From contig NC_044581.1 in NCBI RefSeq assembly GCF_901933205.1, positions 14,849,501 to 14,913,500 of the forward strand: a stretch of 64,000 bases of DNA, written 5' to 3'. Positions 1-12,289 of this stretch are shown here, piece after piece (position 1 is the first letter of the stretch; each line of letters opens with the position of its first letter). The DNA comes from Camarhynchus parvulus (Eukaryota; Chordata; Aves; Passeriformes; Thraupidae). A model generated the notes under the pieces. The model was not told where the DNA came from and searched no databases. It worked only from the letters and a program-made list of their open reading frames with translations. The position numbers and the translations under genes are program-made.

Positions 1-3000
1 TTTAGAGCTAGGAGAATACAGAATCTCATGGTGATTCCCCATTCATTCTTTTCCTCCTGAATACTGCAACTCTTGGCAGATCCTTCCAGGTGAGAAGTAA
101 TGATCCATTTCCACGCAGCATAAAGGGGATTTTACATTGGATGTGTGTGTTCCTTTGGCTCTGATGGCAGGACAGTGTGAGAATTACGTGCATTTGGGTG
201 CAGGGCTGGAAGGAGGGCTCTGGAGTTGCTGGCATCCCTGTGGAGAAGGCAGCAGAGCAGAGAGCACCCCAGGCTGTCAGCAGGCATTGCAGCAAACCTG
301 TCAGGATCCCACTTTTGGCCTGTGCCTCTGTCCCTCTCCAGAGGAGAAAGCTCTCCTGGGTTTGCAGCTGGCCATGCACAGAGGGTCAGTGTGACCCTAG
401 CACAGCTCTGCTGCCAAAATCCCTGTGAACAGCTCACCTTCACTTTTTGTTTCAGCCTGCTGTCCGTTGTGCTTGCACAGAAGACATTGAGTCCAAAGGG
501 GTGGTGTATTTTTAGTAAATTATTTGTTTGTGAGACATTTTTGCTTACTTGTTTATTCAATTTGCTGCAGTTATTTTTCTTAGTTGACTCACCACAATAC
601 AGCCCTGTACCTTCAAGAGGACTAAATATTGGATGTTTTCTGGGGGTGAAGTCACAGTTATATTCCTTTTTTACCAAATATGAACTTCCTTGGTTCTTGG
701 CCTCCTATAAGCATAAGAATGTAAGAAAAAACCCGTCTGGGTGGGTTTAGTTTGATTTATGAAAATGTGCAGAAGTCTGGGCACTTGAACAGATCTTGTC
801 TGTAGAGGCTGGAGCAGCTGTGCCTGGGCAAGCTTGGCAATCTCGCTGCATCAGGAGCTCTCCTGGCACATCTGTAGCTCTCTGCTCACACTGACCTGCT
901 CCAAGGAAGCCTTTTTCACTCTTTCCTCTTGATTTCATTCAGTAGAATTGATTAGAGAATTTTCAACAACCTTGTTTTTTCATCTGAAATCCAAGTCCAT
1001 TAAACAACCTTTTTCCTCTGCTGATTGTGGTGGAGAAAACCAGTTTGGTTGAGTTGCTGAGTGTAAAAAGACTGGGGTTGTTGTTGAAAGAATTGTTGAA
1101 ATCCTACATGGTTTTTTAGAACAAAAACCTACATTTTCAGTTCATAACAGCAATCTTTCAATCAACTATTTAAAATTATTACAAGTAAACAATATAAATA
1201 ATTTGAAGATGTAACAAATCCTCATTTTCTTAAAATATGTTTTGAGCTTGCTGGTTTCACATACTGCTGGTTTGCAACATTCTTTGTGGAGAGCTTGAAT
1301 TTCTCTTTCAGGGGAAAATGTAATATGAAAGTTAGCTTCACAGAAAAGACAAAATTTTATAATAAAAATATTAACAAATTGCATTTGAATAGAGGCTTGA
1401 GGATAGATTAAATATAATGGACATATTAAGAGAACACAGACAATGGCTTTCCTGAGCAATTATGAATCTATAGTCCTAAATAGTGGTACTTTGGAGAAAA
1501 GGAGAGAAAGAGAGAAAATTAGTATCTTTTAAAATGTGAGCATAATATGCAGACTAATAATACATAGTAATTTTGTTCTTGGGAGAATTCACCACTTGTG
1601 TATAGCTCCAGCCAGCCAACCTTTCCTTGTCAACTTCTGCAGGGATTTTGGGTTAACACTTTCCCATTTGCCGTTATGAACCCTGGACAAATACTCATTA
1701 GAGCACAGATTATGGTTTCAATTGCTGCAGTGACATAAGGCTGCCCCTTCCAGAAGCCATCAGTGGGAGCAGAGAAAGGTAATTATTGATCACTGGGAGG
1801 AATAAGGCTGGCAAAAGGTGGCTGGGGTGGGATGGGTTGGCCAGAAGGAGAGAAGAACAGAGGGGCTGAGGCAGCTGAGCTGCAGCTCTGTGGGGAACAG
1901 AGGGAGCAGCCAGGACAGGGCATCAGGAGTCACCTGGGGCTCACCAGGGAACCCCTCAGCCTGCACACAAAGGGGAATTTGCCTTCCTGCACATACAAGA
2001 GCTCCAAGCCAGGGCATTTGTGCAATGTGGGCAGGGCTTCCCACACTTGCAAAAAGTCTGAGAGATTGATTGAAGCGTGAGCAGTTTTAAACCCACCTGG
2101 AATAGAATGACACCACAAATGAGCAGTGCTTGTGGGAAGCACACCTGAACCTGTCCCAAATCCCAGTGCTCCCCTCACATCCATGCCTGTCCACTGCAAG
2201 GCCTCCCAGTCCTGACCAGCTGCACATTAAAAAATGTGCCCCTCATCACTGAGACGGGTTTTGTGCCATTCAGAGCTTGTGCAAACAAGACCCATTTGGC
2301 AACAGTGCCAGGTAAGTGTGAGGCTTGTTGAGCCTCCTCTGTGTCTATAACATCAGAACATTCCTATGGCATTTGTTTTCCCATGCTACCCCGACTTCCT
2401 TACTTTAAGTAGGGAATAGAAAGTCAAATTAATGTATTAATTTCTTTCAAGATATCTCTTCTGGGTGCTTCAGGCAGCCTGCTTTGCTCTAGGTGGTTGG
2501 AAATTTTGTACTTCCTTACAAGATTTTTATGAACCCAGTGGGATAAAACCTGCACTTGTAGAGTCCAGATGTTTCTGCAGCTGGACTTTGCTGAGTAACA
2601 CATGTAAGGGCTGAGAGTTACTTGGGGTCACTGCTCACAGAAGGACTCTTCTGCTTTGTGTGTGTGTGTGTTGTTTTCTTGGTCTCTACCTGGAAAGTTC
2701 ATTCCTCTGCTAAAGCTCTTGCTGCATTTAGTGATATTTTAGCTTTTTGATGGAAGGAATAACTGAAGTAACTTCAAACAGAAGGGACTTTTTAGGTCCA
2801 GAAGATTTGTTCACAACAAAGACCTTTTTGGTCATTTTTGAAAATGGTGGAATTATTGTAATAGATACAATTTTGTACTTTATGCTCAGCTTGAATATGT
2901 AAGTATTTTCAATTGGAAAGGGCTACATTCACCTGAGGGTTCAGGTTATACCTGCAGGTACTGAGCCAAGGTGAAACAAGGCACACATCTCTGTTTACCT

Positions 3001-6000
3001 CAAAATTTGCCCAGATAGGTGAGTTAAAATATTACAAACTGAGATAGGTCCCCATTCATGGCTTTTTTCTTAGGTTGTCATTTTATGTTAATTGAATGCC
3101 TCTGTTAATCTAATAGATTTTAGATTTATGGTGGGTTCTATACCATGTCATATTTTAATCAATACATATTCCAACATTTAGATGGACAGATGAGAAAATC
3201 TGTCTCATCTCTGCACTTCTGTTCTATCAGCTGTCAATAATTCCTAATTTGAATCCTTCAAATGATCAGATTTATGGGTTTTAGTACATTGCATTAATCA
3301 CAGAAATTAACTTTTGTGGAAAATGATGTTAAAGGTCATATGGAGTCTTGAAGGAGCAGTAACTGTGTCTGTCTTGCAAACATGTTTGCAGCTTCTCTAA
3401 GATAAAGTGCACTGGAACATTTATCTGCATGAATCCTGCTGATTGTTCCTTATGTCTAAGGTCAGTACATGCTGGTGAGGAGATAACGCTTGAAACAAAC
3501 GATTGCTGAAATCTGCAGATTTAAGAAGTCAGATGTGACACTGGGCTTTTTGTCCTCCTGTAGGGCACAGACAGGTCCAGCATAATTTCACCTGAATAGG
3601 TTTATTCAGCCAGAGCTGTAGAAAATTTGTTTTGCTGAAGGTGGTTTGCACTTGGTGTCGAGCGTGTGCGTGCCCTGCTGGATGAGCTCACAGCAGAGGC
3701 TGTTCAGGGAGGATGGAAAGGGCAGAGCAAAGGGGAAAGGTTTGCCCTGATGCTCAAGATCCACCTTAGGGACACACCCCTGAACCTCAACCACCACCCA
3801 ACTGCACTGCTCCCTTGGGAGGCTCCTCACCATCTGCCTGAGGCCAGCTGGGGCTGGTGGGGTCCCTACACAGGCTGGAGCCAACCCCCTCAGGTGGGGC
3901 ACAGAATGGACAGTCCTGCCTGCCCTGCAGAGAGTCTGGCATTTTTGTTTTCCTTATTCCCAAGGAATCATAATTTGTGATGTTTGGAAAGAAGAGTGAG
4001 GAGACTTTGCACCTCTTTCTGTAATTAACACTTAGAGAACCTGTGCTAATTTTGGTGCTGTGGGATGGCAGCAGCAGAGTCTGTGCCACCAGTACTGCTG
4101 TGGGAGCAATGTCACCTCCTGGGGCCACCAGCCAGAGGAGACAGCAGCACTCCTGGGGAGGACAGGTGGACCAAGAACCCCTGGCACCATGTGAGCGCCC
4201 AACATCAGCCTCCCTGTCCTGCCAGGGGCTCACCAGGGTCCCTGGGGTGACGATGGGCACCACCAGAGCCCTGCCTGTGCCCGGGGTGGGTGCCCCAAGA
4301 GGGGCATGCAATGGGATTAACTCCCATGGAAATCATAATTGGAAAGCCAGCAACAGCTTGTGAGCTCCCTAAAATTTTCATATAACCCTTTCTTATCTGT
4401 CTCCAGTTTAGCTGCTGATTCTAATTGGTTCCACCAAAATAAACCAGAAATAGCTTTGTTGATTTAGTTGGATCTGTGCTAGAGCTGAATGCCCACAATT
4501 CTCCCATCTGCAAAAGCCAGAAAGATACTAGAAATGGCTACAGTTTTACAGATATTAATATTTGTGAAGTGCTTTCTAAGCTTGGAACAAAGAACAAAAA
4601 TCATTGTGTTATGAATAAGCAAACTGTAAAGAACAACCATAAAATTGCAGAGAATTGACTGCAGAACCTAACAAGGCCTCTGCATCTTTAATTTGTATAT
4701 TTCTGTTTACCACCAGCATATGCTAAGAAAACATGCACAGAAGAGGAAAGGTCTTGTCCCTTTTAACAGACAGTTTCTTCTCCATATATATCTGTATTAA
4801 TGCAAATCCATTATAAACAGTGTTGTCTGAAATACAGTTAATAAATGAAGGTACCACAAATGTGATTTTAAATCAGTTTAATAAAATTAGTCATGTAGAT
4901 TTTAAATCATTTTTACAGTTGATTTAGCATTTGTGACTGGTTTATAGATTATGATATAGGATAGTGTTTGCATCCTTGCAATTTTATTCCAATTTAGAAA
5001 CAGTACAAATATTAATTTTTGCTTCAATAATGGAGCCTTCGAGAATTAACTTGTCTTTTCTCAATACACATTTTAAGAGAATGCTTTAAATATGATTTTT
5101 AATATTTTTGAGGGCTTTATTACACATGAAGTTCTTTTAACTAGGACTTACCTGGAATCTCTTCACAAAACTTTCTTGCCAGACATATGTAAATGTTTTT
5201 CATGGTTAACTTAATGGCACGAAATACATAAGAATTGTTCTTCATAATGCAAGACATTTTGCAAAAGTAATAAAAAGTTGTAACAAACTTCTCATACCAG
5301 AAAGAGTGAAATACCCCAAACTGAAATAATAATTTTGGGTATGTTGTCAAAATTCAGACATATTGTGATAAAATCCCAAATTTTACGTGATTTCAAGTGG
5401 AAAGGGAGGAGCCAAGCAATAGCACCTTATTTATGGATCTTGCACAGGTTTAGACTATTGTTATGTAGGAAAAAAAGGTGTACTTAACTGAAGGATATGC
5501 CAGAGGGACTCTTTGTCTCCAAATCATCAGCTTCACATTTGGAAGCTGCTGTTCAGAAGGAAGGTGCTTGCAGCTTTTCATTTCCTCACACGAGTGAGTT
5601 GTTCACGTGGCAGAGGTTTGTGAGGTGTCCCCTCATTCCAAGAAAAGGGGCCCAAGTGCCCAGAGTGGGGATCAGTGCTGGGGCTCAGCATCTCCCAGGT
5701 GCCAGCACAGACACCCCAGCCTGGGAAGGGGCTCCAGGGCACAGCTGCTCCCCTGGTGTGAGCTGCTCCAAGGCTCTCAACCACCAGCTCTGCTGCTGCT
5801 GTCTTGGCTCATTATCCTTCCAATAAAGCTGCAGCATATGGTGTTTTAGCATTTTCTGCAGGGAAAGCTGGATGGGTAATGGCTGTGTGGTGCAGAAACC
5901 TCCCTGTGCTCAGAGCAGGTGGGCAAATGTTTGCCTCTCTCATTGCTAAATGAATAAGGAAATACTGGGTTTGAATTAGCATTGTCGGCTGTAGGGCCAA

Positions 6001-8900
6001 GAACTCCAGTCCTGGGAGCTACAAAACCAATCAGAATGAAGGCAGAGACTTTGTGTGGTTTGTGGGGTCACTGAGTGACCACCAAGTGAGATGGAGAAGT
6101 CAGTCACGTCTCTTTACCTGCACTGTCTGAACTGAGATGATGCAGTGAGCTCCCTACACTTGAAGGCAAACATCAACAATACTTTCTATTATGGTTGATT
6201 TTAAATGTCCTACCTTAACTGATTTTATGGAATCAGTTTGGGTCACATTTTTTTTTTTTCAAAGTAATGTTTTTGGGTTTTTTACCAAAGATCCATTTAC
6301 AAAGAATATTTTATGCTACCCAAAACTGCAGGCCTGTAAAGTCCAAAGTCACCATTCAGAAGTACTCCACATGATGCTTTGTTTGGGTTACTGTGACTTT
6401 GTTGCCCTCCAGGGTCTCCTTTCAATAGATGAGCTAGGTACGAAGGAAGGAGAATTAGGTGCATCTGTATCACTGCCAACGTCAAGAAATTAATTATCTT
6501 GAGTCAGGTTCCTGCAAATCAAGAATCTGACTGTCAAAATGAGATTCAAGAAACAAATGCATTGTAGTGGGGTTTTGATTTGTTTTTTTGGATATGATAT
6601 TTAATTCCCTCTCCTACAGAGTCCATCCCAAGACAGGGATTTCTCACAGATATATCAAACATTTCCAGAGAGCTGATTTTTATTCCTTTAGCATGTCAAG
6701 AGCACTCAATCTGCTTTTCCCCATATAGCAATTTATTCTACTTCCCATTTCTCCTCTTGATTCAGTTTGTGGATGTGGTGCTAGCAAATGCCTTGCCAAT
6801 AATGAAAACGCTCCCTAAAGAAGGCAACTTTGATCCTAATCCTGGTGGTCCACATGTGAAAACTGGCCATTTGAAGGGAACTGGAAGCAATAGGCACTAA
6901 ACTATTGTTCTCATGAGTCATCACAGAATACTTCTGAGCTGGAATTTCTGTTTCCAATCAGGTTTTCAGCTGGATGTTTGGAGTCTGATTTTTTCTAAGG
7001 AATAATAACTTTAAAAAAATAAGGAAAAGAACCTCTCTTTCCCCTCTCCCTCATTTCTTTTTAGACTTCACGTTAATCAATCCCCTGGTTCATAGCACAT
7101 TTCCTTTAGCTAACATGCAATCTCAGAAGAAATAGCATTTTGTATTTTTGAGGAAAGATTGCTGCTGTGAAAAGAGTGTGCGTCTGGGTTTTATAGGCAT
7201 TGAGGCTGCCAAAGGAAAAAGTAGTCTTGTAGAGGACACTGAAAACATATTAAAACTAGATATTAATTCTTAATGTAACTGCATCCTGCATTCAATCAAG
7301 AGCAGACTAAGTACTACAGTATTGGAAAGCAAAGTGCAATTTGTTCACTTACCCTAAAAATCAGGTGAACAATCCCTGGAATTATAACTGAGAACTACTC
7401 AGAAGTCTGTATTATGCTTTTTACGTGAGCAAAATCTGGCTTTGCAGTGCTTTGAGTAGAGCTGGTTGGGATGGTGCAGGAAGCTGCAGGAAACTCAGGT
7501 GATGTGTTGTTGGGTAGGAAGTTTGCTGCAGTTTAAAACAACCCCTTTTTCTTGCATGGTTGACAAACAGATAGAAAGGTCACGAGCTGGGTTTGAAAAT
7601 TATTATTAGCACCAAGTGTGCAGGAACAGTGGGAAATGGGTCCCTTTGAAGGCAGTCACTCTGCTGCCAGGGCCCGTGCACTGCCCTGGTGCTGTGCTGT
7701 GTCACTGTGTCCTGGGTCACTGTCACTGCTCCTGCCCCAGCCCCGAGTCAGGAAGCAGAATATCAGAATATCAGCACTGCTGCTGCCTTCTGTGGGCACT
7801 GAGCCCCTGCCTGCAGAGAGAGCTGGCACTGTGGGAGTTGTCCAAGGAGCCTGAAGGCTTTGGAATTGTAGCAAGTAATTGATCCACTGCCTCCAACACA
7901 TCCTCTTCGGGTGCCACAGAGGAATCCTGGCTCTGCCTCAGCAGAGTACATGCAAGGAAATAGACTGCAAGAAGGGAATATGCTCTTGCCTCACAGTTTT
8001 GGAAAGATTTGCTAATTAGTTCTCATAATGCTCCTAAAATATATGCTTCCAACATTACTAAGAGGTAAAATGAGGCATGAGGCTCTTAGAGATATCCACT
8101 GTGTCCCTGGGCAAATCAGGAGAAAGTTTGTAGCACTGAAATTAGCATTAAAAGCAAAGAGCAGTTCTATCGACTAACTTTCCAAAGGAATCCTTCTATC
8201 TACCTGGTAAAAGGCACAATCCAGAATCACTCCAAAGGGACCAGAGATCTTATCTGGGTGTAGATAAGAGGGTAAGGAAAGGAAAAAGGCACGAGGCAGT
8301 CACTGGGCCTCTACCCTTTAGGAAATGAGGAATATGTTAATAGTCAAAGGATTTTAATAAATAGACAAAAGTAGAAACTTCAATTAAGTGCGGCTTTTAT
8401 TAAGTTTTGGACCATGAACTTTCAGAAGGCTGTAAGTAAGGCAATCTTGTGACCTAAATAATTGCCAGGCTTCCTTTTCTCTGGGGAAAATAATGAAATA
8501 GATTAGCTCAGACTCATTTCATAAAGAATTAATGGTAGAAACGTAATTAATGCCACTCAATATATGTTTGCAAAAACAAATCTTGTCAAATGTAATGTGA
8601 TTTTTTGACAGAACTGCAAGTTGGTTTGGTAAAAGTAGCAAGGCTGGGGTGGTCAAATTCTGTAAGGCTTTTGCCTTTCTGCAGTGACATTTTGATTACT
8701 GCAAGTAAACCCACTCCAAATTAATGAATGATTCCAAAAGAATATTGAAAAAATAATATATGGTGCCAGTTGAATGGATTCAAAATTGCCCATCTAGTAG
8801 GGAGCTATTAAACTGGAAGCCTGGCTGGTGGATTTGGTGCTCCATTAAAGTCTCAGGTATTTTCCCTGACTCTGCCACCGTCTTGCCCTGGTCTAGTTGA
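1..8900. other. AT-rich non-coding stretch with GC-richer islets
   Basis: No gene is supported. GC-richer islets lie near 1790-2230, 3640-4310, 5600-5850 and 7620-7950. Their open frames have no recognisable motif and exist on both strands at once, as expected from composition. A short TG run is at 2657-2671. Two copies of GATTTTAAATCA lie at 4864 and 4898. Poly-T runs occur near 6250. I recognise no transposon here. Confidence 0.5.
2657..2671. repeat. (TG)n microsatellite
   Basis: A short uninterrupted TG dinucleotide run in intronic sequence, likely polymorphic in length and with no sign of function. Confidence 0.8.
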
Positions 8901-8904
8901 CAAG

Positions 8905-8978
8905 GTGGAGATTAGTCAAAGGTAGGCCTCAATGATCTAAGAGTTCTTTTCCAACCTAAATTATCCTGTGATTCTGTG
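8905..8978 (+). mobile_element. CR1 LINE 3' tail fragment
   Basis: The segment reads as the degraded 3' end of a chicken-repeat-1 element. It has a GATCTAAGAG block, then TTTTCCAACCTAAATTATCC, and ends with the tail TGTGATTCTGTGA. CR1 copies are typically truncated at the 5' end and keep this tail. The 5' boundary is approximate. Only the non-coding 3' end remains. Confidence 0.8.
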
Positions 8979-9129
8979 AACCACAGGGATGTCAGTCAAC
9001 TTCAGTGCTTTATGGTTTGCCAAATATCAATGGGAAAACAACCCCTCTGTAAAAACACTTCAAAACTGTTGAAAACAATATATTATTATCTGTGACATTT
9101 AACAGCAGACTCCTGAACTGTCCAGTTTT

Positions 9130-9195
9130 TGATTTCTTGTGTGGGGTTGTTTTGGGCTGTTGGTTTGTTGGGGTTTTTGTTTTTTCTTTTTAATC
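9130..9195. repeat. T/G-rich low-complexity tract
   Basis: A run dominated by GTTTT, TTGGG and poly-T motifs without a clean period. No gene lies around it. Confidence 0.6.
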
Positions 9196-10794
9196 ACTTG
9201 CATGGCAGAAAAGCTGATTAATTGGATAGCTTGCAACTATCCCAGAGGTGTGACTACTAAGTAGATACACAGCCAGGAAGACACTAATCCACATCTCTCT
9301 CTGGCAATTTGTTACCCCATAATTTGGGTCCAATTGCGGAGAAATAATTTAAAGCCACGTGTAAGACCACAAATCACACTTGAAGAATGGATGGATGCTT
9401 CTGTGCTAAGGAGCAGGACATCTGAAAGAGACTTACTGCTCACAGGGATGACACACCTGAGGAACACACACTTTGTTGGTCACAGGGTTACCCAAACCAT
9501 GGCACTCCTGCCAGGGATTCCTTGTTAATTCATCCAAGGAGTTGGTTTAACAAGCAGTTGGAGCACAAACTTCATATTGAAGGAAAAGAAAATTCTACCT
9601 GCTAGACAGTCAGCTGTTTGCACAAAGGGATGAGGATTTCAGCAGATTCTTCCTAGGCTGCACTAGATAAAGTCAGAGTAATTTTCTGGAAGTTATCATC
9701 TACTTCAGCCACAGCTTTTAGGCTTAAAGTGTGGATTAATTCCGGGAACTCCTCTAGACTGCATGAGTTTGGAGGTCAGGAAGAGTGATCTCAGTGGTGC
9801 CTTCTGGCTTTATAATCAACAAATCGACTCAATTAGTGATGTGATTTACTTTATTTTTCCATTTAATTCCAACCCTACCTTTCCCTTAATTTGTCTCCTT
9901 TCTGTTCACTTAGTTATTTTTGTTGTAGCAAACTTCCTCTTTGCAGGACGAAAAAAGAACTCCCCGTTTAATTTAAGGAGAGCTTTGGTCTGCTATTACT
10001 GGGACCAAGGTTTGGTCTCACGTGAGTTGTAAGACCACAAAGAGGTTTTGATGCTGCAATATTGTGAGCCAGAACCTGAGCTCATTTTCAGCTCTCCGTG
10101 GGCTGCACTCTGCGCTGCTGTCACCCGCGCTGCCCCAGGTGCGCTCCGAGCCCAAAGCTGCGCCCGGCAAAGCGTGATCCTTCTGAAACGGGCCGTGGGA
10201 GACTCACACCAGCGCCTCGGGGCTCTTGCGCACGCAGCAGAGGAACACCCCGTTCTATTTTTATCATTAAATATCTGATTTGTGACGTTGATTGTGCCTT
10301 CTAAGGAAGCAGAACCTCAGGCAACGGATGGTCCGGAGCTGTGTGAGGCCGGCCCCAGAGCAGGGGCTGGCACACGCCCTGGCTGGCTCCCCAGGGCGTG
10401 GAGTGAGAACCAAACCCACGCTCTGAGCCCCAAGCTGCTGGGAAGTGCTGGGGCTCAGGCCACGCTCCATGGGCTGGGGACACTGCAAAACTCGTGGCTT
10501 TAATTATGCCTTACTTGTACTGATATAAAAGGTCTGAAATTAGGCAGGTTTTTCCCCCAGCCAGCCAGTTTGCTGCACAAACATTAAAAAATCAACGTGG
10601 TGACTCTTTGCCGTGGAGCAAAGCCTCCTTAACAGCGCTGCCAGCTAAAAATCAGCCCCTCGGAGCTGCACAACGTGTCCTGCAACACGTTCCTGTCATT
10701 TTGGCAGCGCTGAACTCGCATCGCTGCCCGTCTGTGCGGGGACAGGCAGCACCGGCACTGCCAGACCCGCGGCGAACAGGGGCTCCGGTGCTCT

Positions 10795-10975
10795 CGGGGC
10801 TGTGTGCGGGGTTTTTCAGTGTGTACAGGCTCCGGCTCTGTTCCGCTCCCGGGGCTGTGTGCGGGGCTCTTTCAGTGTGTACAGGCTCCGGTTCTGTTCC
10901 GCTCCCGGGGCTGTGTGCGGGGCTCTTTCAGTGTGTACAGGCTCCGGCTCTGTTCCGCTCCCGGGGCTGTGTGCG
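10795..10975. repeat. Minisatellite, about 56-bp unit, three copies plus a partial
   Basis: Copies start at 10795, 10850 and 10906, and a partial diverging copy starts at 10962, giving periods of 55, 56 and 56. Each begins CGGGGCTGTGTGCGG and includes TTTCAGTGTGTACAGGCTCC and CTGTTCCGCTCC. Copies 2 and 3 differ by a single C/T change that I can see. Copy 1 lacks one base, which is why the same repeated peptide appears in several frames. Confidence 0.9.
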
Positions 10976-11110
10976 GCTCCCGGTTCGTTCCGGTGCCGGG
11001 GTCGTGTCCAGGCCGCGGTTCGTTCCGGCAGCAGGGCTGTGTGCGGATCTGTGCCGGGGCCGTACCCGGGTCAGTTCCGGTGCCGAGGCCGTGTCCGGGC
11101 CCCGCTGGCC
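10976..11110. repeat. Degenerate GC-rich short repeats between two minisatellites
   Basis: Variants of TTCCGGTGCCGGGG, GTTCGTTCCGG and CCGTGTCC recur without a strict period. They look like decayed material related to both flanking arrays and make the two minisatellites a continuous repeat-rich core of the island. Confidence 0.6.
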
Positions 11111-11126
11111 CCGGTACGGTGTGGGG

Positions 11127-11242
11127 CTGGCCCCGGTGCCGTGTCCGGGTCCCGGCTGGCCCCGGTGCCGGTGCGGTGTGGCGGCTGGCCCCGGTGCCGT
11201 GTCCGGGTCCCGGCTGGCCCCGGTGCCGGTGCGGTGTGGCGG
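11127..11242. repeat. Minisatellite, 58-bp unit, two copies
   Basis: Two copies start at 11127 and 11185, and the next unit would begin at 11243. Each contains CTGGCCCCGGTGCCGTGTCC, then CGGCTGGCCCCGGTGCCGGT and GCGGTGTGGCGG. The two are practically identical, which suggests recent duplication. Upstream partial copies (about 11100-11126) are more diverged. Confidence 0.85.
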
Positions 11243-11323
11243 CTGGCGATCCGCGGTGCGGGGCAGTGACCGCGCCGTGACCCGGCCCCGGCGCGCCGCC
11301 CGCGCTGCGCTGCCCCCGCGCCG

Positions 11324-11338
11324 CCCGCAGGTGGCGCT
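11324..11338 (+). promoter_or_regulatory. CTCF-like binding motif in the CpG island
   Basis: CCCGCAGGTGGCGCT fits the CTCF core consensus CCASYAGRKGGCRSY at 14 of 15 positions; only the third base differs. CTCF acts as an architectural and insulator protein at such sites. A match by eye does not prove occupancy, but this is the best example in the window and it sits at the edge of the tandem repeats. Confidence 0.5.
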
Positions 11339-11721
11339 GCAGACCGAGCGCCCGGCCCGATGGGGACAGCGCGGGGACGGCGGGTGCTGGGACGCCAGCG
11401 CCGAGACAGAAATGTTTCCTTTTCCTCGCTTTCCTTTTGGCCCAAGCCGCGCACTGAGCCGCTGCTGGCACCCCGCTCGCTCCCAAGCCATTTGGTGTGT
11501 TTTTATCAGAGCACCCGGCTAAATATTCCCGAGTCTGTCCTTTACAGTGTAGTGAAGGCTCTGCTTGTAGCCCTGATTTTTTATTAGTTTTCCTTACTTT
11601 TTATTTTCTTTTTTTTTTCTTTTTAATTTATTTTTCTTTCTAGTCTCCTTATTTTTGAAGATAATTCCCACTTAATTTTGTATTAAATTATTATTGCACC
11701 GTTCAGGCATTAATACTTATT

Positions 11722-11880
11722 TCACAGAATCACAGAATGATTTAGGTTGGAAAAGACCTCTAAGATCATCGAGTCCAACCTTTGACTGATCACCATCTTG
11801 CCAATTAGACCACGGCACTGAGTGTCACATCCAGTCCTTTCTTGAACAGTTCCCACTGATTAAAACCTCCAGGGATAACA
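11722..11880 (-). mobile_element. CR1 LINE fragment, minus orientation
   Basis: It begins with TTCACAGAATCACAGAATGA, the reverse complement of a CR1 tail, followed by TTTAGGTTGGAAAAGACCTC and ATCATCGAGTCCAACC, both hallmark CR1 3'-end sequence. Similarity continues through a TAGACCACGGCACTGAGTG block and fades near AACCTCCAGGGAT. It is a 5'-truncated, non-coding copy lying at the right shoulder of the CpG island. Confidence 0.9.
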
Positions 11881-12289
11881 CAAAGCTAAACTTTAGTTTA
11901 TATTGCTGCTGCTGCTTTTTGAATGGCAGCTGTTACATCGCCCTTGTGGTCTGCACTGACAGCAGAATAAACCTCAGCATCTTAATTTTATGTTCAAAAT
12001 AAAATCTTAATATTGTGCTAATAACTAAATATTTTATTCTCATATTAGTAAAACTTTTCTGTAGAGTTTTTAAAAATTTATTTTAAAGCTGGAGCCTTGC
12101 AATGCTTGTTCAAGCAAAATTATAATACTCTTGTTTGTTAAAATTGTATTCAAGCACAAACAACTGCATGGTAATTGTAAGATTTTTTTTCTTCTTCTTT
12201 TTATCCTTTTTATTAATTTGCCTCTAGTTCATAAATATACATAGCTTCTCCTGGTAGCCGTTTGGAAAACAGAAGTGATATTGGGAGAT

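Larger units (their letters stand above)
10060..11480. promoter_or_regulatory. Isolated CpG island
   Basis: A sharply bounded GC- and CpG-rich block in AT-rich DNA. Between 10090 and 10250 it already has many CpGs, and from 10700 to 11410 it is extreme, with runs such as GGCGCGCCGCCCGCG. Such islands in birds usually mark promoters, so this could be an alternative promoter of the host gene or the start of a non-coding RNA on either strand. Part of the GC content comes from two internal tandem repeats, so the island may instead be a repeat expansion. I see no TATA box. Long frames on both strands (up to about 300 codons) have no family motif and are composition artefacts. Confidence 0.55.

Noticed and set aside
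11321..11340. Apparent splice acceptor or donor at CCGCCCGCAG/GTGGCG in the CpG island
   Set aside because: No coding frame joins it, and the same bases are better explained by the CTCF-like motif and CpG-rich composition.
10608..11522. Long open frames (up to 304 codons) on both strands over the CpG island
   Set aside because: The same repeated peptides appear in three frames because of the 55/56/58-bp tandem repeats and the high GC content. There is no domain, and no consistent start or splice context.
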